Of a DNA stretch of 13,601 bases, positions 1 to 6,287 are shown piece by piece. The notes under the pieces were generated by a model, which worked only from the letters and a program-made list of their open reading frames with translations, searched no databases and was not told where the DNA came from. Every line of letters begins with the position of its first letter. Position 1 is the first letter of the stretch. This DNA comes from an uncultured cyanobacterium (GTDB taxonomy: Bacteria; Cyanobacteriota; Cyanobacteriia; Cyanobacteriales; Geitlerinemataceae): contig CAKZKB010000730.1 of the NCBI GenBank assembly GCA_937121005.1, positions 1-13,601 of the forward strand, read 5' to 3'. The position numbers were made by a program, and so were the translations under genes.

Positions 1-198
1 GCAGAGTACGGTAGTTTCGGTGCTTAGAATTTTTTAACAATCCGGTCGCATCCCGGCCGCAGGTGGGTTTGCTCTCTCTAGAGACGTAGGTAAAAATACC
101 GCGATCGCATTTGTCCGGTCGAGGGGCTACAATAGGGGAATGGCGGACGAGCGATCGTCTGGCCTGTATCGACCGATCGCCATCGAGGATTACAGACT

Positions 199-393
199 AT
201 GGGATTCGTCATTGGCTTAATTGTTGCCGGAGGTTACGGCTTCGGTTTTTGGAAGTTTTGGAGCGGTTTCAAACGCACCAATTTCGAGCGCAGCTTGGGC
301 AATCAAATTGTGTTGTCGGCGTTGTGGCCGGTGTTGATAGTGGCTAACAAGTCCTATCGCCAGAATTTTAATAAAGCCTTGAAAGGACGATAA
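199..393 (+). CDS. Small membrane-associated protein, 64 aa, unknown function
   Basis: No function is recognised. The product opens with a hydrophobic, glycine-rich stretch (about residues 2-19, GFVIGLIVAGGYGFGFWKFW) that could span or insert into the membrane. A polar, basic middle follows, then a second hydrophobic stretch (about 38-48, VLSALWPVLIV) and a basic tail ending KALKGR. The ATG is preceded by GAGG at 185-188 with a ten-base gap, which supports this start over the overlapping frame that begins at 111. The length, clear ribosome-binding site and amphipathic composition look like a real small gene, but no homologue can be named. It stands alone, with a repeat-derived hairpin just downstream separating it from the methyltransferase operon. 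Confidence 0.6.
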   Translation: MGFVIGLIVAGGYGFGFWKFWSGFKRTNFERSLGNQIVLSALWPVLIVANKSYRQNFNKALKGR

Positions 394-411
394 GTCGCTT
401 CGCTCCAATGC

Positions 412-437
412 AAAATTAAAAATTAAAAATTAAAAAT
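412..437 (+). repeat. AT-rich heptamer tandem repeat
   Basis: The unit AATTAAA (or a rotation of it) is repeated about 3.7 times with an exact seven-base period. Short heptamer tandem repeats are common between cyanobacterial genes. The last unit forms the left arm of the hairpin at 429-454. Confidence 0.75.
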
Positions 438-454
438 GGACTTCCGTTTTTAAT
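429..454 (+). terminator. AT-rich hairpin, possible terminator
   Basis: ATTAAAAATGG (429-439) pairs with CCGTTTTTAAT (444-454) as an 11-bp stem with one G-U pair, closing a four-base loop (ACTT). The next bases are T-rich (461-469). It lies between the small 64-aa gene and the methyltransferase, so it could end the upstream transcript, possibly in both directions. The stem is mostly A-T, so its strength as a terminator is uncertain. Confidence 0.35.
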
Positions 455-517
455 CGATAATTTTTAGTTTCCGTAGGGAGGTTTGTATTTTTAGCATCAT
501 CGTCACGACGGGTAGTA

Positions 518-1222
518 ATGAGTAAAAAAAGCGATCGCACCTCTAAAACCGTTGAAGTCGGGAGCGGCAAAATTGCTGAAGTCGCCGATCCCTTCAATCG
601 AGAATATGGCGGCGAGTCGTTCGATTTGCCTGAAGAAGTGCAGTCGCTTCCCATTTTCCAAGATTGGGTTTCGGGGGCGCTGGCGCAGAAAAAAAGTTCT
701 AACTTTTGGGAAGCCGAACGGCCCAAAAAGAACTGGAACTGTCTCGATATTGGTTGCGGAGTTAGTTTTTTAATCTACCCCTGGTGGGAGTGGAATGCTT
801 TTTTTTACGGGCAAGAAATCAGCAGCGTCGCTAAAGATGCCCTCGATTCTCGCGCTCCCCAACTCAATTCTAAGCTGTATAAAGGAGTCAACTTGTGTCC
901 GGCTCATCGCTTAAATTACGAGGAGAATTTCTTCGATCTCGCCATCGCGACGGGGTTTAGTTGTTATTACGATCTCGACTATTGGTGCGATGTCCTCGGT
1001 CAAGTCAAGAAGGTTTTGAAGCCAGACAGTTGGTTCGTTTTTGATGTGGTAAATCCCGACTCGAAACTGGCTGAAGACTGGGAAATTTTGGAGTCCTATT
1101 TGGGAACGGAGGTGTTTTTAGAGGCGATCGCAGATTGGGAAAAGATGATAAAAGCGACAGGAGTCAAGAAAATGAGTCGCCAAGAAGGGGAGTTGTTCGA
1201 TCTGTATAAAGTGAGGTGGTGA
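518..1222 (+). CDS. Class I SAM-dependent methyltransferase
   Basis: This 234-residue protein has the Rossmann-type methyltransferase fold. Motif I, which binds S-adenosylmethionine, is CLDIGCGV at residues 75-82. The acidic residue closing strand 2 is probably E100 (FYGQEIS). Motif II is FFDLAIATG at 138-146, and the motif III region is VLKPDSWFVFDVV around 166-178. The length and motif spacing fit a small-molecule methyltransferase. I see no DNA-methyltransferase catalytic motif (no N/D-PPY and no PC motif), and the substrate is unknown. The start is uncertain because the nearest GGGAGG (476-481) is too far upstream. It is the first gene of a co-oriented run: the next start codon is three bases after its stop, and the next gene's ribosome-binding site (GAGG, 1213-1216) lies inside its last codons. 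This suggests translational coupling into the ZorAB-like genes. Confidence 0.85.
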   Translation: MSKKSDRTSKTVEVGSGKIAEVADPFNREYGGESFDLPEEVQSLPIFQDWVSGALAQKKSSNFWEAERPKKNWNCLDIGCGVSFLIYPWWEWNAFFYGQEISSVAKDALDSRAPQLNSKLYKGVNLCPAHRLNYEENFFDLAIATGFSCYYDLDYWCDVLGQVKKVLKPDSWFVFDVVNPDSKLAEDWEILESYLGTEVFLEAIADWEKMIKATGVKKMSRQEGELFDLYKVRW

Positions 1223-1225
1223 AAA

Positions 1226-1570
1226 GTGGCGATCGCGTTTGAAATCTATCTTAATGGAGAAAAAATTTGCACGGCTGGAGTCGGCAGGTTCGGGGTGTTA
1301 ACGGCTATTTTAGGTTGGGTGAAGCGATCGCCGTTTGTTGAAGAAGAGGAAGGATCCGAAACAGATATAAACGATCGAGAAGAAGAAACTTATATCAATG
1401 TCAGTGGTTTAATTGGTAACGATCGCATCGGTTACGAATCGGTAAAATGGCTGCGACAAAATCTCGATATTGGCGATCTCGTGACTGTTAAAGTCGTTGA
1501 CAAATTTCAAGATCGCAACTTGTGGGATGTCTGGATGTATGCTATCATAACATACAACTTTTATATCTGA
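1226..1570 (+). CDS. Unrecognised 114-aa protein, second gene of the zorAB-like operon
   Basis: I do not recognise a family. The start is GTG, with GAGG at 1213-1216 nine bases upstream, inside the end of the methyltransferase gene. The protein begins with a likely beta strand and turn (AFEIYLNGEKICTAGVG, residues 4-20), followed by a mixed hydrophobic stretch to about 33. An acidic, probably disordered linker follows (39-55, rich in E and D). A second ordered part, about 57-92, contains ISVSGL-like and VKWLRQNLDIGDLVTVKVVD segments. The C-terminus is aromatic (WDVWMYAIITYNFYI). No signal peptide or convincing membrane helix is visible. It lies three bases after the methyltransferase and twelve before the ZorA-like gene, so it is probably co-expressed with both. 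Being between a modifying enzyme and a membrane motor, it is a candidate accessory component, but that is inference. Confidence 0.65.
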   Translation: MAIAFEIYLNGEKICTAGVGRFGVLTAILGWVKRSPFVEEEEGSETDINDREEETYINVSGLIGNDRIGYESVKWLRQNLDIGDLVTVKVVDKFQDRNLWDVWMYAIITYNFYI

Positions 1571-1582
1571 CGATCGCCGTTC

Positions 1583-3130
1583 ATGCTCAATTTTGTTTTT
1601 ATTAGTATTATCCTCGCTGTAGCAGCTTGGGCGATGCAAGCTGAAATTCGAGCGACTCGTCACTATCAAACAGTAGAACTCGAACTCGTTGCTGAGGCGA
1701 TCGCCGAGTTAGAAAACAATGCCGAGACGATTTCTAGAAACCAAGTTCGCGATCGCCTGTGGAGATGGTTTTGCCAGCATCTTGCCATCGATTCAAGTAC
1801 GGAGGATCTGCTGCAACCGCAACGCGATCGCGATCGCTATATCCTACTCAGCTATCCGAGTATTTTAAGTCAATCTGTCCCCCGCAGTCCCGTCGCCTTT
1901 GCACCGACATTGCTGACAGCGTTAGGGGTTTTAGGAACGTTTGCAGGGATTTATTTAGGCTTGCAAGGGGTGAGTTTGGAAGCGACAACGGACGCAGATA
2001 AACTGTTAAGCGATAGTACCCAATTATTGGGGAATATGAAGGTGGCATTTTCGACCTCTTTAGCGGGGTTGGGAACGGCGAGTTTGTTAATGTTGCTGCT
2101 TTCTGATGGCGAACGGCGGCGCAGAAATGCCAGAAACCAACTGCGAAAAAAGCTCGATCGCGTTGCATTTCTAGAAACGCCAAACCGCTTGCTGTCTAGA
2201 CTCGATCGCCGCGACGATGGCGAAGCGGTTAAAGCCTTGGCGGCGGTGGCTGAAAATGTGACAGAGTTAACGAGAATTACCCCCGAGTCTTTAGGGCGAT
2301 CGATGGCAAAATCTCTGGCAGCAGAACTGACTCCAGTAGTGGAACTGCTAGGACAGCAATTACTTTCTCCCGTGTCGGTTCGCTTACAAGAAAATGCCGA
2401 TCTCCTCGACAAAGTTTCTCGGACGATCGCGGAGTTAAAAACAACCGTTTCCTCTCTCAGTCGCGAATTTGCTGCTTCAGAAAAAAACATCCATCAATTT
2501 CAAACCGAAACCGTCGATCGCCTGCACGATTTCCTCGATCGCTTTGCGAACATCACCCAACAGTTCCAAGCGGAAACTCGCGACTCTATGGAGAAGGTTT
2601 CGACACAATTAGAGCAAGCCGCAAAGACCAGCGTAACGACAATGGAAGCCCAAAGAACAGCTTTTGACAGCAGTGCAAAAACGGCGGCGGCTACATTTTC
2701 TGGCATTCGTCAAGAGTTGGAAGCTGCCCTGGAAACCCAGGCTAAATTACAATCTGAGATGTTACAAAATATTGAAACTCAAACCCGCAATATTTTAACC
2801 GACTCCCAGCGATCGTTCGCCGCACAGTCCGATAACCTGGTGACAGTGGGAGACGAAACGGCAAAAACCATGAACGAAGCGCGAGAGAGCTTGTTAAGAA
2901 CTTTAGAAAATGTCGATGCCATGCTGCAAGATACCCATAACTTAGTCGAGGGCGAACTGGAGAAATTCCGACTCGACTATCGAGACGCATTGCAAACTTT
3001 CTTAAGCGAACAAAATCATTTGTTGGTGCATACTTTAGGACGGCAGCGAGAGGGTCTAGAAAAATTGTTGTCTGACCTCGATCGCGTCTTCCAAGAAGAG
3101 ATCCAGCGCCGTCGGGAGGCGAACCGATGA
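1583..3130 (+). CDS. zorA: ZorA-like MotA/TolQ/ExbB proton-channel protein
   Basis: This is the stator-like subunit of a proton-driven membrane motor. A hydrophobic helix lies at residues 3-19. Two conserved channel helices follow: about 104-128 with LGVLGTFAGIYLGL (T119) and about 153-173 with AFSTSLAGLGTA (S157/T158). These are the GTFxG and AFxTSLxG signatures of MotA/TolQ/ExbB proteins. A basic cluster (RRRRNARNQLRKK) leads into a long, mostly alpha-helical, coiled-coil-like cytoplasmic tail of about 330 residues, rich in E, Q, T and L. A long tail behind a short channel region separates ZorA from plain ExbB or TolQ. In Zorya defence, ZorA5-ZorB2 senses phage entry and its tail is needed to signal to effectors. 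The stop codon overlaps the zorB start as ATGA, and GGGAGG at 3114-3119 serves zorB. No clear ribosome-binding site precedes zorA. A non-defence motor role cannot be excluded. Confidence 0.75.
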   Translation: MLNFVFISIILAVAAWAMQAEIRATRHYQTVELELVAEAIAELENNAETISRNQVRDRLWRWFCQHLAIDSSTEDLLQPQRDRDRYILLSYPSILSQSVPRSPVAFAPTLLTALGVLGTFAGIYLGLQGVSLEATTDADKLLSDSTQLLGNMKVAFSTSLAGLGTASLLMLLLSDGERRRRNARNQLRKKLDRVAFLETPNRLLSRLDRRDDGEAVKALAAVAENVTELTRITPESLGRSMAKSLAAELTPVVELLGQQLLSPVSVRLQENADLLDKVSRTIAELKTTVSSLSREFAASEKNIHQFQTETVDRLHDFLDRFANITQQFQAETRDSMEKVSTQLEQAAKTSVTTMEAQRTAFDSSAKTAAATFSGIRQELEAALETQAKLQSEMLQNIETQTRNILTDSQRSFAAQSDNLVTVGDETAKTMNEARESLLRTLENVDAMLQDTHNLVEGELEKFRLDYRDALQTFLSEQNHLLVHTLGRQREGLEKLLSDLDRVFQEEIQRRREANR

Positions 3131-3855
3131 ACGATCGCTTCGACTGGAACGGCGAACCCGAAGATACTCCCGTTGAAGATGGGGGAATTTGGCTGTCGAT
3201 CGGCGATTTGATGTCCGGGTTGCTGATGTTTTTTGCCTTGCTCTTTGTCACCGTACAACTGCAATTGCAAGAGAAACTTTTAGAAGTGGCTCGCTTAGAA
3301 AAAACGCTGCAAGAGAAAATCGCTCAACTCGAACAATATCAAGAAGCCTTCGATCGCCTTCCGGCTGCGATCCTGGCTGCACTCAACCAAGAAATGCCAC
3401 CGGGAACCCAATTAAACGTCGATCCGCGCACCGGAGATGTCAGCATTCCCGATGCGATTTTGTTCGACGAAAACAGTGCCGAACTCAAAGCCGAAGGAAA
3501 GCAGTTTCTACAGCAATTCGTGCCGATTTACAGTCGAGTGATTTTTGGTAGCGACTTGTTCGATCGCCAAATTACTCGTATTATTGTTGAAGGTCATACC
3601 AGTTCTAAAGGGGAAGAACGTGCGAACATGAGTTTGAGCCTGCGGCGATCGCTTGCCGTCACCGACTACATTCTCTCCGATGCGTTGAACTTCCCTAGCA
3701 AACCTCAGTTCGTACAGAAAATCCTCGCCGCCGGACGCGGAGAAAGCGATGCCAACCGCGATAGAGACGATCCGAGCGATCGCAAGGTGGTTTTCCGCTT
3801 CCAACTGCGACGACAAGACCCTCTCGATGGGAACCGCAGCGAACTGGAGCGATAA
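3127..3855 (+). CDS. zorB: ZorB-like protein: single TM helix plus OmpA peptidoglycan-binding domain
   Basis: This 242-residue partner of the ZorA-like channel has a short acidic N-terminus, then WLSIGDLMSGLLMFFALLFV (22-41). In it, D27 at the start of the single membrane helix matches the proton-carrying aspartate of MotB/ZorB proteins. A coiled segment (about 45-75) leads into an OmpA-like domain (about 95-228). Its signatures are ILFDENSAELK (111-121), IIVEGHTSS (152-160), the NMSLSLRRSLAV helix (167-178), AAGRGES (201-207) and DRKVVFRF (218-225). Such domains anchor the motor to peptidoglycan in the periplasm. The start overlaps the zorA stop (ATGA), with GGGAGG seven bases upstream, so the two subunits are translationally coupled. 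Nothing recognisable as ZorC, ZorD or ZorE follows: 562 bases without a gene lie downstream, then cnfR. Confidence 0.75.
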   Translation: MNDRFDWNGEPEDTPVEDGGIWLSIGDLMSGLLMFFALLFVTVQLQLQEKLLEVARLEKTLQEKIAQLEQYQEAFDRLPAAILAALNQEMPPGTQLNVDPRTGDVSIPDAILFDENSAELKAEGKQFLQQFVPIYSRVIFGSDLFDRQITRIIVEGHTSSKGEERANMSLSLRRSLAVTDYILSDALNFPSKPQFVQKILAAGRGESDANRDRDDPSDRKVVFRFQLRRQDPLDGNRSELER

Positions 3856-4180
3856 TTCTTGCTACCCCCTGGTCGAATCGAAAAAATCCCCTTAAAATGG
3901 ACGAAAACCACTGAGAGATCGCGATTTTTCAGCCGTCAAAACAAAAACTGTAACTCATGTAACGGGTGAATTTAAATTTTTACCATTATATCAGTTTGAC
4001 AAGAACATTTGCCTTGAAAATCGTAAAGAAATGGTTAAATTGTATAGTGCGACATAGAACAAACCTGTTGGCATTGGCATAATAAATCTAATCTAATGAT
4101 TCGGTCAGCAGTCTTGAAATTACTGTTGGCGATCGTCGAGTCAAAGTCCCTGCCTTCGAGTTTTACGACTGTTTCCAGGC

Positions 4181-4205
4181 CCGAGACTGCTCGGTTATCC
4201 TTTTT
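4181..4205 (+). terminator. Short hairpin with T-rich tail (terminator or attenuator candidate)
   Basis: CCGAG (4181-4185) and CTCGG (4190-4194) form a perfect 5-bp stem around the loop ACTG. The tail TTATCCTTTTT follows. It could end the zorAB transcript, or act as an attenuator in a long cnfR leader. The stem is short, so confidence is low. A competing pairing partner lies at 4107-4116. Confidence 0.3.
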
Positions 4206-4260
4206 GGGAAAAGCAGCCGTTACTCTCACTTTTGACCTCTAGTTACGCGAACTGGATACA

Positions 4261-4281
4261 CGCAATCCTAATGAGATTGCG
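4261..4281. promoter_or_regulatory. Perfect inverted repeat upstream of cnfR, possible operator
   Basis: CGCAATC (4261-4267) and GATTGCG (4275-4281) are exact inverted copies around the seven-base centre CTAATGA. The size suits a dimeric repressor or activator site. It lies immediately after the weak promoter-like pair at 4232-4260 and about 137 bases before the cnfR start. No known regulator consensus (for example NtcA, GTA-N8-TAC) is matched. Confidence 0.3.
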
Positions 4282-4402
4282 ATAGAAACATCGAATCGGG
4301 CATCGGTACGCATTTCGATCGCGTCCGACGCTTTGACTCGACTGCAATGACGATCGCGCAATCGAAACCGATAAGTTGCTGACCCTGTGAAGTCGATCTG
4401 CT

Positions 4403-4408
4403 AGGAGG
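4403..4408 (+). promoter_or_regulatory. cnfR ribosome-binding site
   Basis: A perfect AGGAGG sits nine bases before the ATG at 4418. It is one of the strongest Shine-Dalgarno sequences in the window and fixes the cnfR start. Confidence 0.8.
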
Positions 4409-4417
4409 TTTTTACTC

Positions 4418-6022
4418 ATGGCTTATACAGTGAACGATGGGTGTATCTCCTGCGATAGCTGTCAACCGGAATGCCCCACTGGTGCGATTAAACCCAAGGC
4501 GGAAGAAGACGGCTACTGGATCGATCCCACCCTTTGCGATGACTGCAAAGATTTCGACGTTCCCCAATGTACGACTGTTTGCGACGTGGGTTCGTTAGTG
4601 CCTTTACCGCCTCGGAAGGGACGCTGCCAAAGTTCTCTGCTTCCGGAAACGATTCTCGACCTGTTTTTGAACGGTAAAACCACTCCCTTCGCCTCTTCCA
4701 TGGCAATTTGGGAAACCTGCAACGTTCTATCCCAGCGACAAAGTTTGCCCTGGCAAACCGACGCTGACGGTAAACTTTACTACCACCGCCCGGTACATCG
4801 GGGTCGAGGGGAAATGACACTGCGCCTCGACACCGATCCCGAAACGGATTCTCCCACCCCCATGGCGACAGAAGAAGCAACAGCAGCGATCGCCAACTTT
4901 GACATTCGCGCGGCTTGCGTGCACCTGATTTTTGCTGCCTACGCCGTCACCCTCGATCGCCCTTGGGAAGAAACCTTTACCCTCACCGATCGCCACATCG
5001 AACAATATTTAGGACTCGACAAGCGCAAAGATCTCACCAAACTCGAGAAGCTAACCCTCGTCAAAGAGTTAGTCTATCAATCTTGCCGAGTTTTGGCCGC
5101 GATCGACTGGCCCCGCCAAGGTAAAGTCCAGTCTTTTACCCTCCCCGAACATCGAATTTGGCATCTTCTCGACACGCAATACTACTTTGAAGAAGATCGT
5201 CAAGGTTGCCAACATCTCATCGGTTTGAGCTTTACCGTGCGATCTGGAATTTGGTCGCAATATTTCCTCAACAAAGGTGAGTATCGAAATCACACTGCTT
5301 TTTATCAATACGGTAGCTTACCGCAATCGTTGCTGGCCGAAATTATGACCAACTGGCAACAACACGAAGGTGCAGTGCGCTTGCTGTTGTGGCTGTTATT
5401 TAAACTGCGACTGGGTGGCGATCCGCGCATCACCGTTCGCACGATACTCAAAATCGCTTACGGTGAAGAACGCCTCACCGAAGCGACCACTGTTCGCGGG
5501 ACGCACAAGCGGTTACTGAAAACCTTTGAAAGCGATCTCGAAACGCTTTATTATTACGGTCTCAAACCTTCTTTCGATCCGGAAACCTATCCGGCCGACA
5601 TTCAACCCATGTGGGTGAAAGTCGCAGAAATTCCCGACGATCCCGACGATGCGCTGGCATTTTGGACGGATGATACTAACGGGAATTTAAGTTTAACCGA
5701 AGCTGCCCCTCGGGATAAATGGCAACGCCTACTTAATGCCCGTTTGTTGGGCTTCGATCTCCCGGAAGAATGGCAACAATCGATCCCCCAACGCACGAAA
5801 AAACGCCGTCGCCGACAATCTAAATCGCGATCGTCGGAGCAAGTGCAAAACATTTCCGGACGAGATATCAAAGCGGCCCGCCAACGGCAAAATCTCACCC
5901 AACGAGCTTTAGCCGATCGCCTCGGAAAAAGTCAAAGTTGGATTCGAGATATCGAAAAAGGCCGGTTTAAAGTCAATTCCGACCATCGCAATCTGTTGCA
6001 GGAAGTTTTAGATATTAAGTGA
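4418..6022 (+). CDS. cnfR: CnfR/PatB, ferredoxin-HTH activator of nitrogenase genes
   Basis: This 534-residue transcription factor has a bacterial 2[4Fe-4S]-ferredoxin-like N-terminus. The first cluster motif uses C9, C12, C15 and C19 (CISCDSCQPECP); the second uses C40, C43, C51 and C55. A long cyanobacterial middle region follows (about 70-455). Then come a very basic linker (QRTKKRRRRQSKSRSS, about 458-473) and an XRE-type helix-turn-helix (478-534) with LTQRALADRLGKSQSWIRDIE as the recognition segment. This order matches PatB of Anabaena and CnfR of Leptolyngbya, which activate nif genes under low oxygen. The oxygen-labile Fe-S clusters are thought to be the sensor, and all eight cysteines are present here. 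The start is set by AGGAGG at 4403-4408. The gene stands alone with a long leader, and no nif gene lies in the window. A paralogue serving a second nitrogenase cluster is possible. Confidence 0.88.
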   Translation: MAYTVNDGCISCDSCQPECPTGAIKPKAEEDGYWIDPTLCDDCKDFDVPQCTTVCDVGSLVPLPPRKGRCQSSLLPETILDLFLNGKTTPFASSMAIWETCNVLSQRQSLPWQTDADGKLYYHRPVHRGRGEMTLRLDTDPETDSPTPMATEEATAAIANFDIRAACVHLIFAAYAVTLDRPWEETFTLTDRHIEQYLGLDKRKDLTKLEKLTLVKELVYQSCRVLAAIDWPRQGKVQSFTLPEHRIWHLLDTQYYFEEDRQGCQHLIGLSFTVRSGIWSQYFLNKGEYRNHTAFYQYGSLPQSLLAEIMTNWQQHEGAVRLLLWLLFKLRLGGDPRITVRTILKIAYGEERLTEATTVRGTHKRLLKTFESDLETLYYYGLKPSFDPETYPADIQPMWVKVAEIPDDPDDALAFWTDDTNGNLSLTEAAPRDKWQRLLNARLLGFDLPEEWQQSIPQRTKKRRRRQSKSRSSEQVQNISGRDIKAARQRQNLTQRALADRLGKSQSWIRDIEKGRFKVNSDHRNLLQEVLDIK

Positions 6023-6055
6023 GGGCGATCGGATCGTTTTGTCCTAACATGAGAA

Positions 6056-6079
6056 GGGGGCTTGTTTCGACGAGCTTCC
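6056..6079 (+). terminator. Stable hairpin after cnfR
   Basis: Thirty-three bases after the cnfR stop, 6056-6065 pairs with 6070-6079 as a 10-bp stem including three G-U pairs. It closes the loop TTCG, a favoured tetraloop sequence, though here closed by T-A and not C-G. No clean T run follows, so it may protect the 3' end of the cnfR transcript more than terminate it. Confidence 0.4.
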
Positions 6080-6103
6080 CACTCACTCTTGGGGCGATCG
6101 TCG

Positions 6104-6182
6104 CCAGTCTGTAAAGTTTTATTACAGTTTTGCCCAGTTGCGGGAAAAAAGGGATACAAAACTAGAGTAGGGAGTAGGAGGC
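6104..6182 (+). repeat. 79-base dispersed repeat, copy 1
   Basis: This segment aligns without gaps to 10402-10480, with 70 of 79 bases identical. It begins CCAGTCTGTAAAG, has an internal identical block (GCGGGAAAAAAGGGATACAA), and ends in GAGTAGG heptamers then AGGC. Two small hairpins are possible: CTGTAA/TTACAG (6109-6114 and 6122-6127) and CCC/GGG (6133-6135 and 6142-6144) flanked by TTTT/AAAA. It lies between cnfR and the SNF2 gene, upstream of the putative SNF2 promoter. Confidence 0.8.
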
Positions 6183-6216
6183 GCGTGGAGAGAGGGCATC
6201 CATAGTTGGGTATTGC

Positions 6217-6245
6217 TTGCCAATCGATCCTAAATCCGTTTTAAT
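6217..6245 (+). promoter_or_regulatory. Putative sigma-70 promoter of the SNF2-SWIM operon
   Basis: TTGCCA (6217-6222) and TTTAAT (6240-6245) are separated by 17 bases, each one base from consensus. The predicted transcript would start near 6252, giving a leader of about 36 bases before the ATG at 6288. This is the best-spaced promoter candidate seen in the window. Confidence 0.4.
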
Positions 6246-6287
6246 ACAAGTATTGCTCCTCAATAGAAACCGATCGGGGATGGGGTT

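Larger units (their letters stand above)
3856..4417 (+). other. 562-base gene-free leader between zorB and cnfR
   Basis: No credible gene is seen. The first third is AT-rich (about 3940-4060) and contains an exact TTGACA at 3996-4001, but no good -10 at normal spacing. A short hairpin followed by a T-rich run lies at 4181-4205, and a perfect 7-bp inverted repeat at 4261-4281. A weak promoter-like pair, TTGACC (4232-4237) and GATACA (4255-4260) with a 17-base spacer, lies just before that inverted repeat. The last 130 bases are rich in CGATCG-type words. The most likely content is the cnfR promoter and control region plus the end of the zorAB transcript. Confidence 0.6.

Noticed and set aside
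111..347. Overlapping 78-codon frame at the window start
   Set aside because: It overlaps the better-supported small gene at 199-393 in another frame, and its translation is arginine-rich with no motif.
1824..1837. Overlapping GCGATCGC palindromes as a regulator-binding site
   Set aside because: This is the HIP1 octamer, abundant across cyanobacterial genomes. Here it lies inside zorA coding sequence and encodes an Arg-Asp run.
3996..4001. Exact TTGACA as a cnfR promoter -35 box
   Set aside because: No acceptable -10 lies 16-18 bases downstream; the TATAGT at 4043-4048 is far too distant.
4035..4229. A 64-codon reverse-strand frame in the zorB-cnfR gap
   Set aside because: It has no ribosome-binding site and no recognisable domain, and its composition looks like non-coding DNA. 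It also overlaps the hairpins described for the leader.
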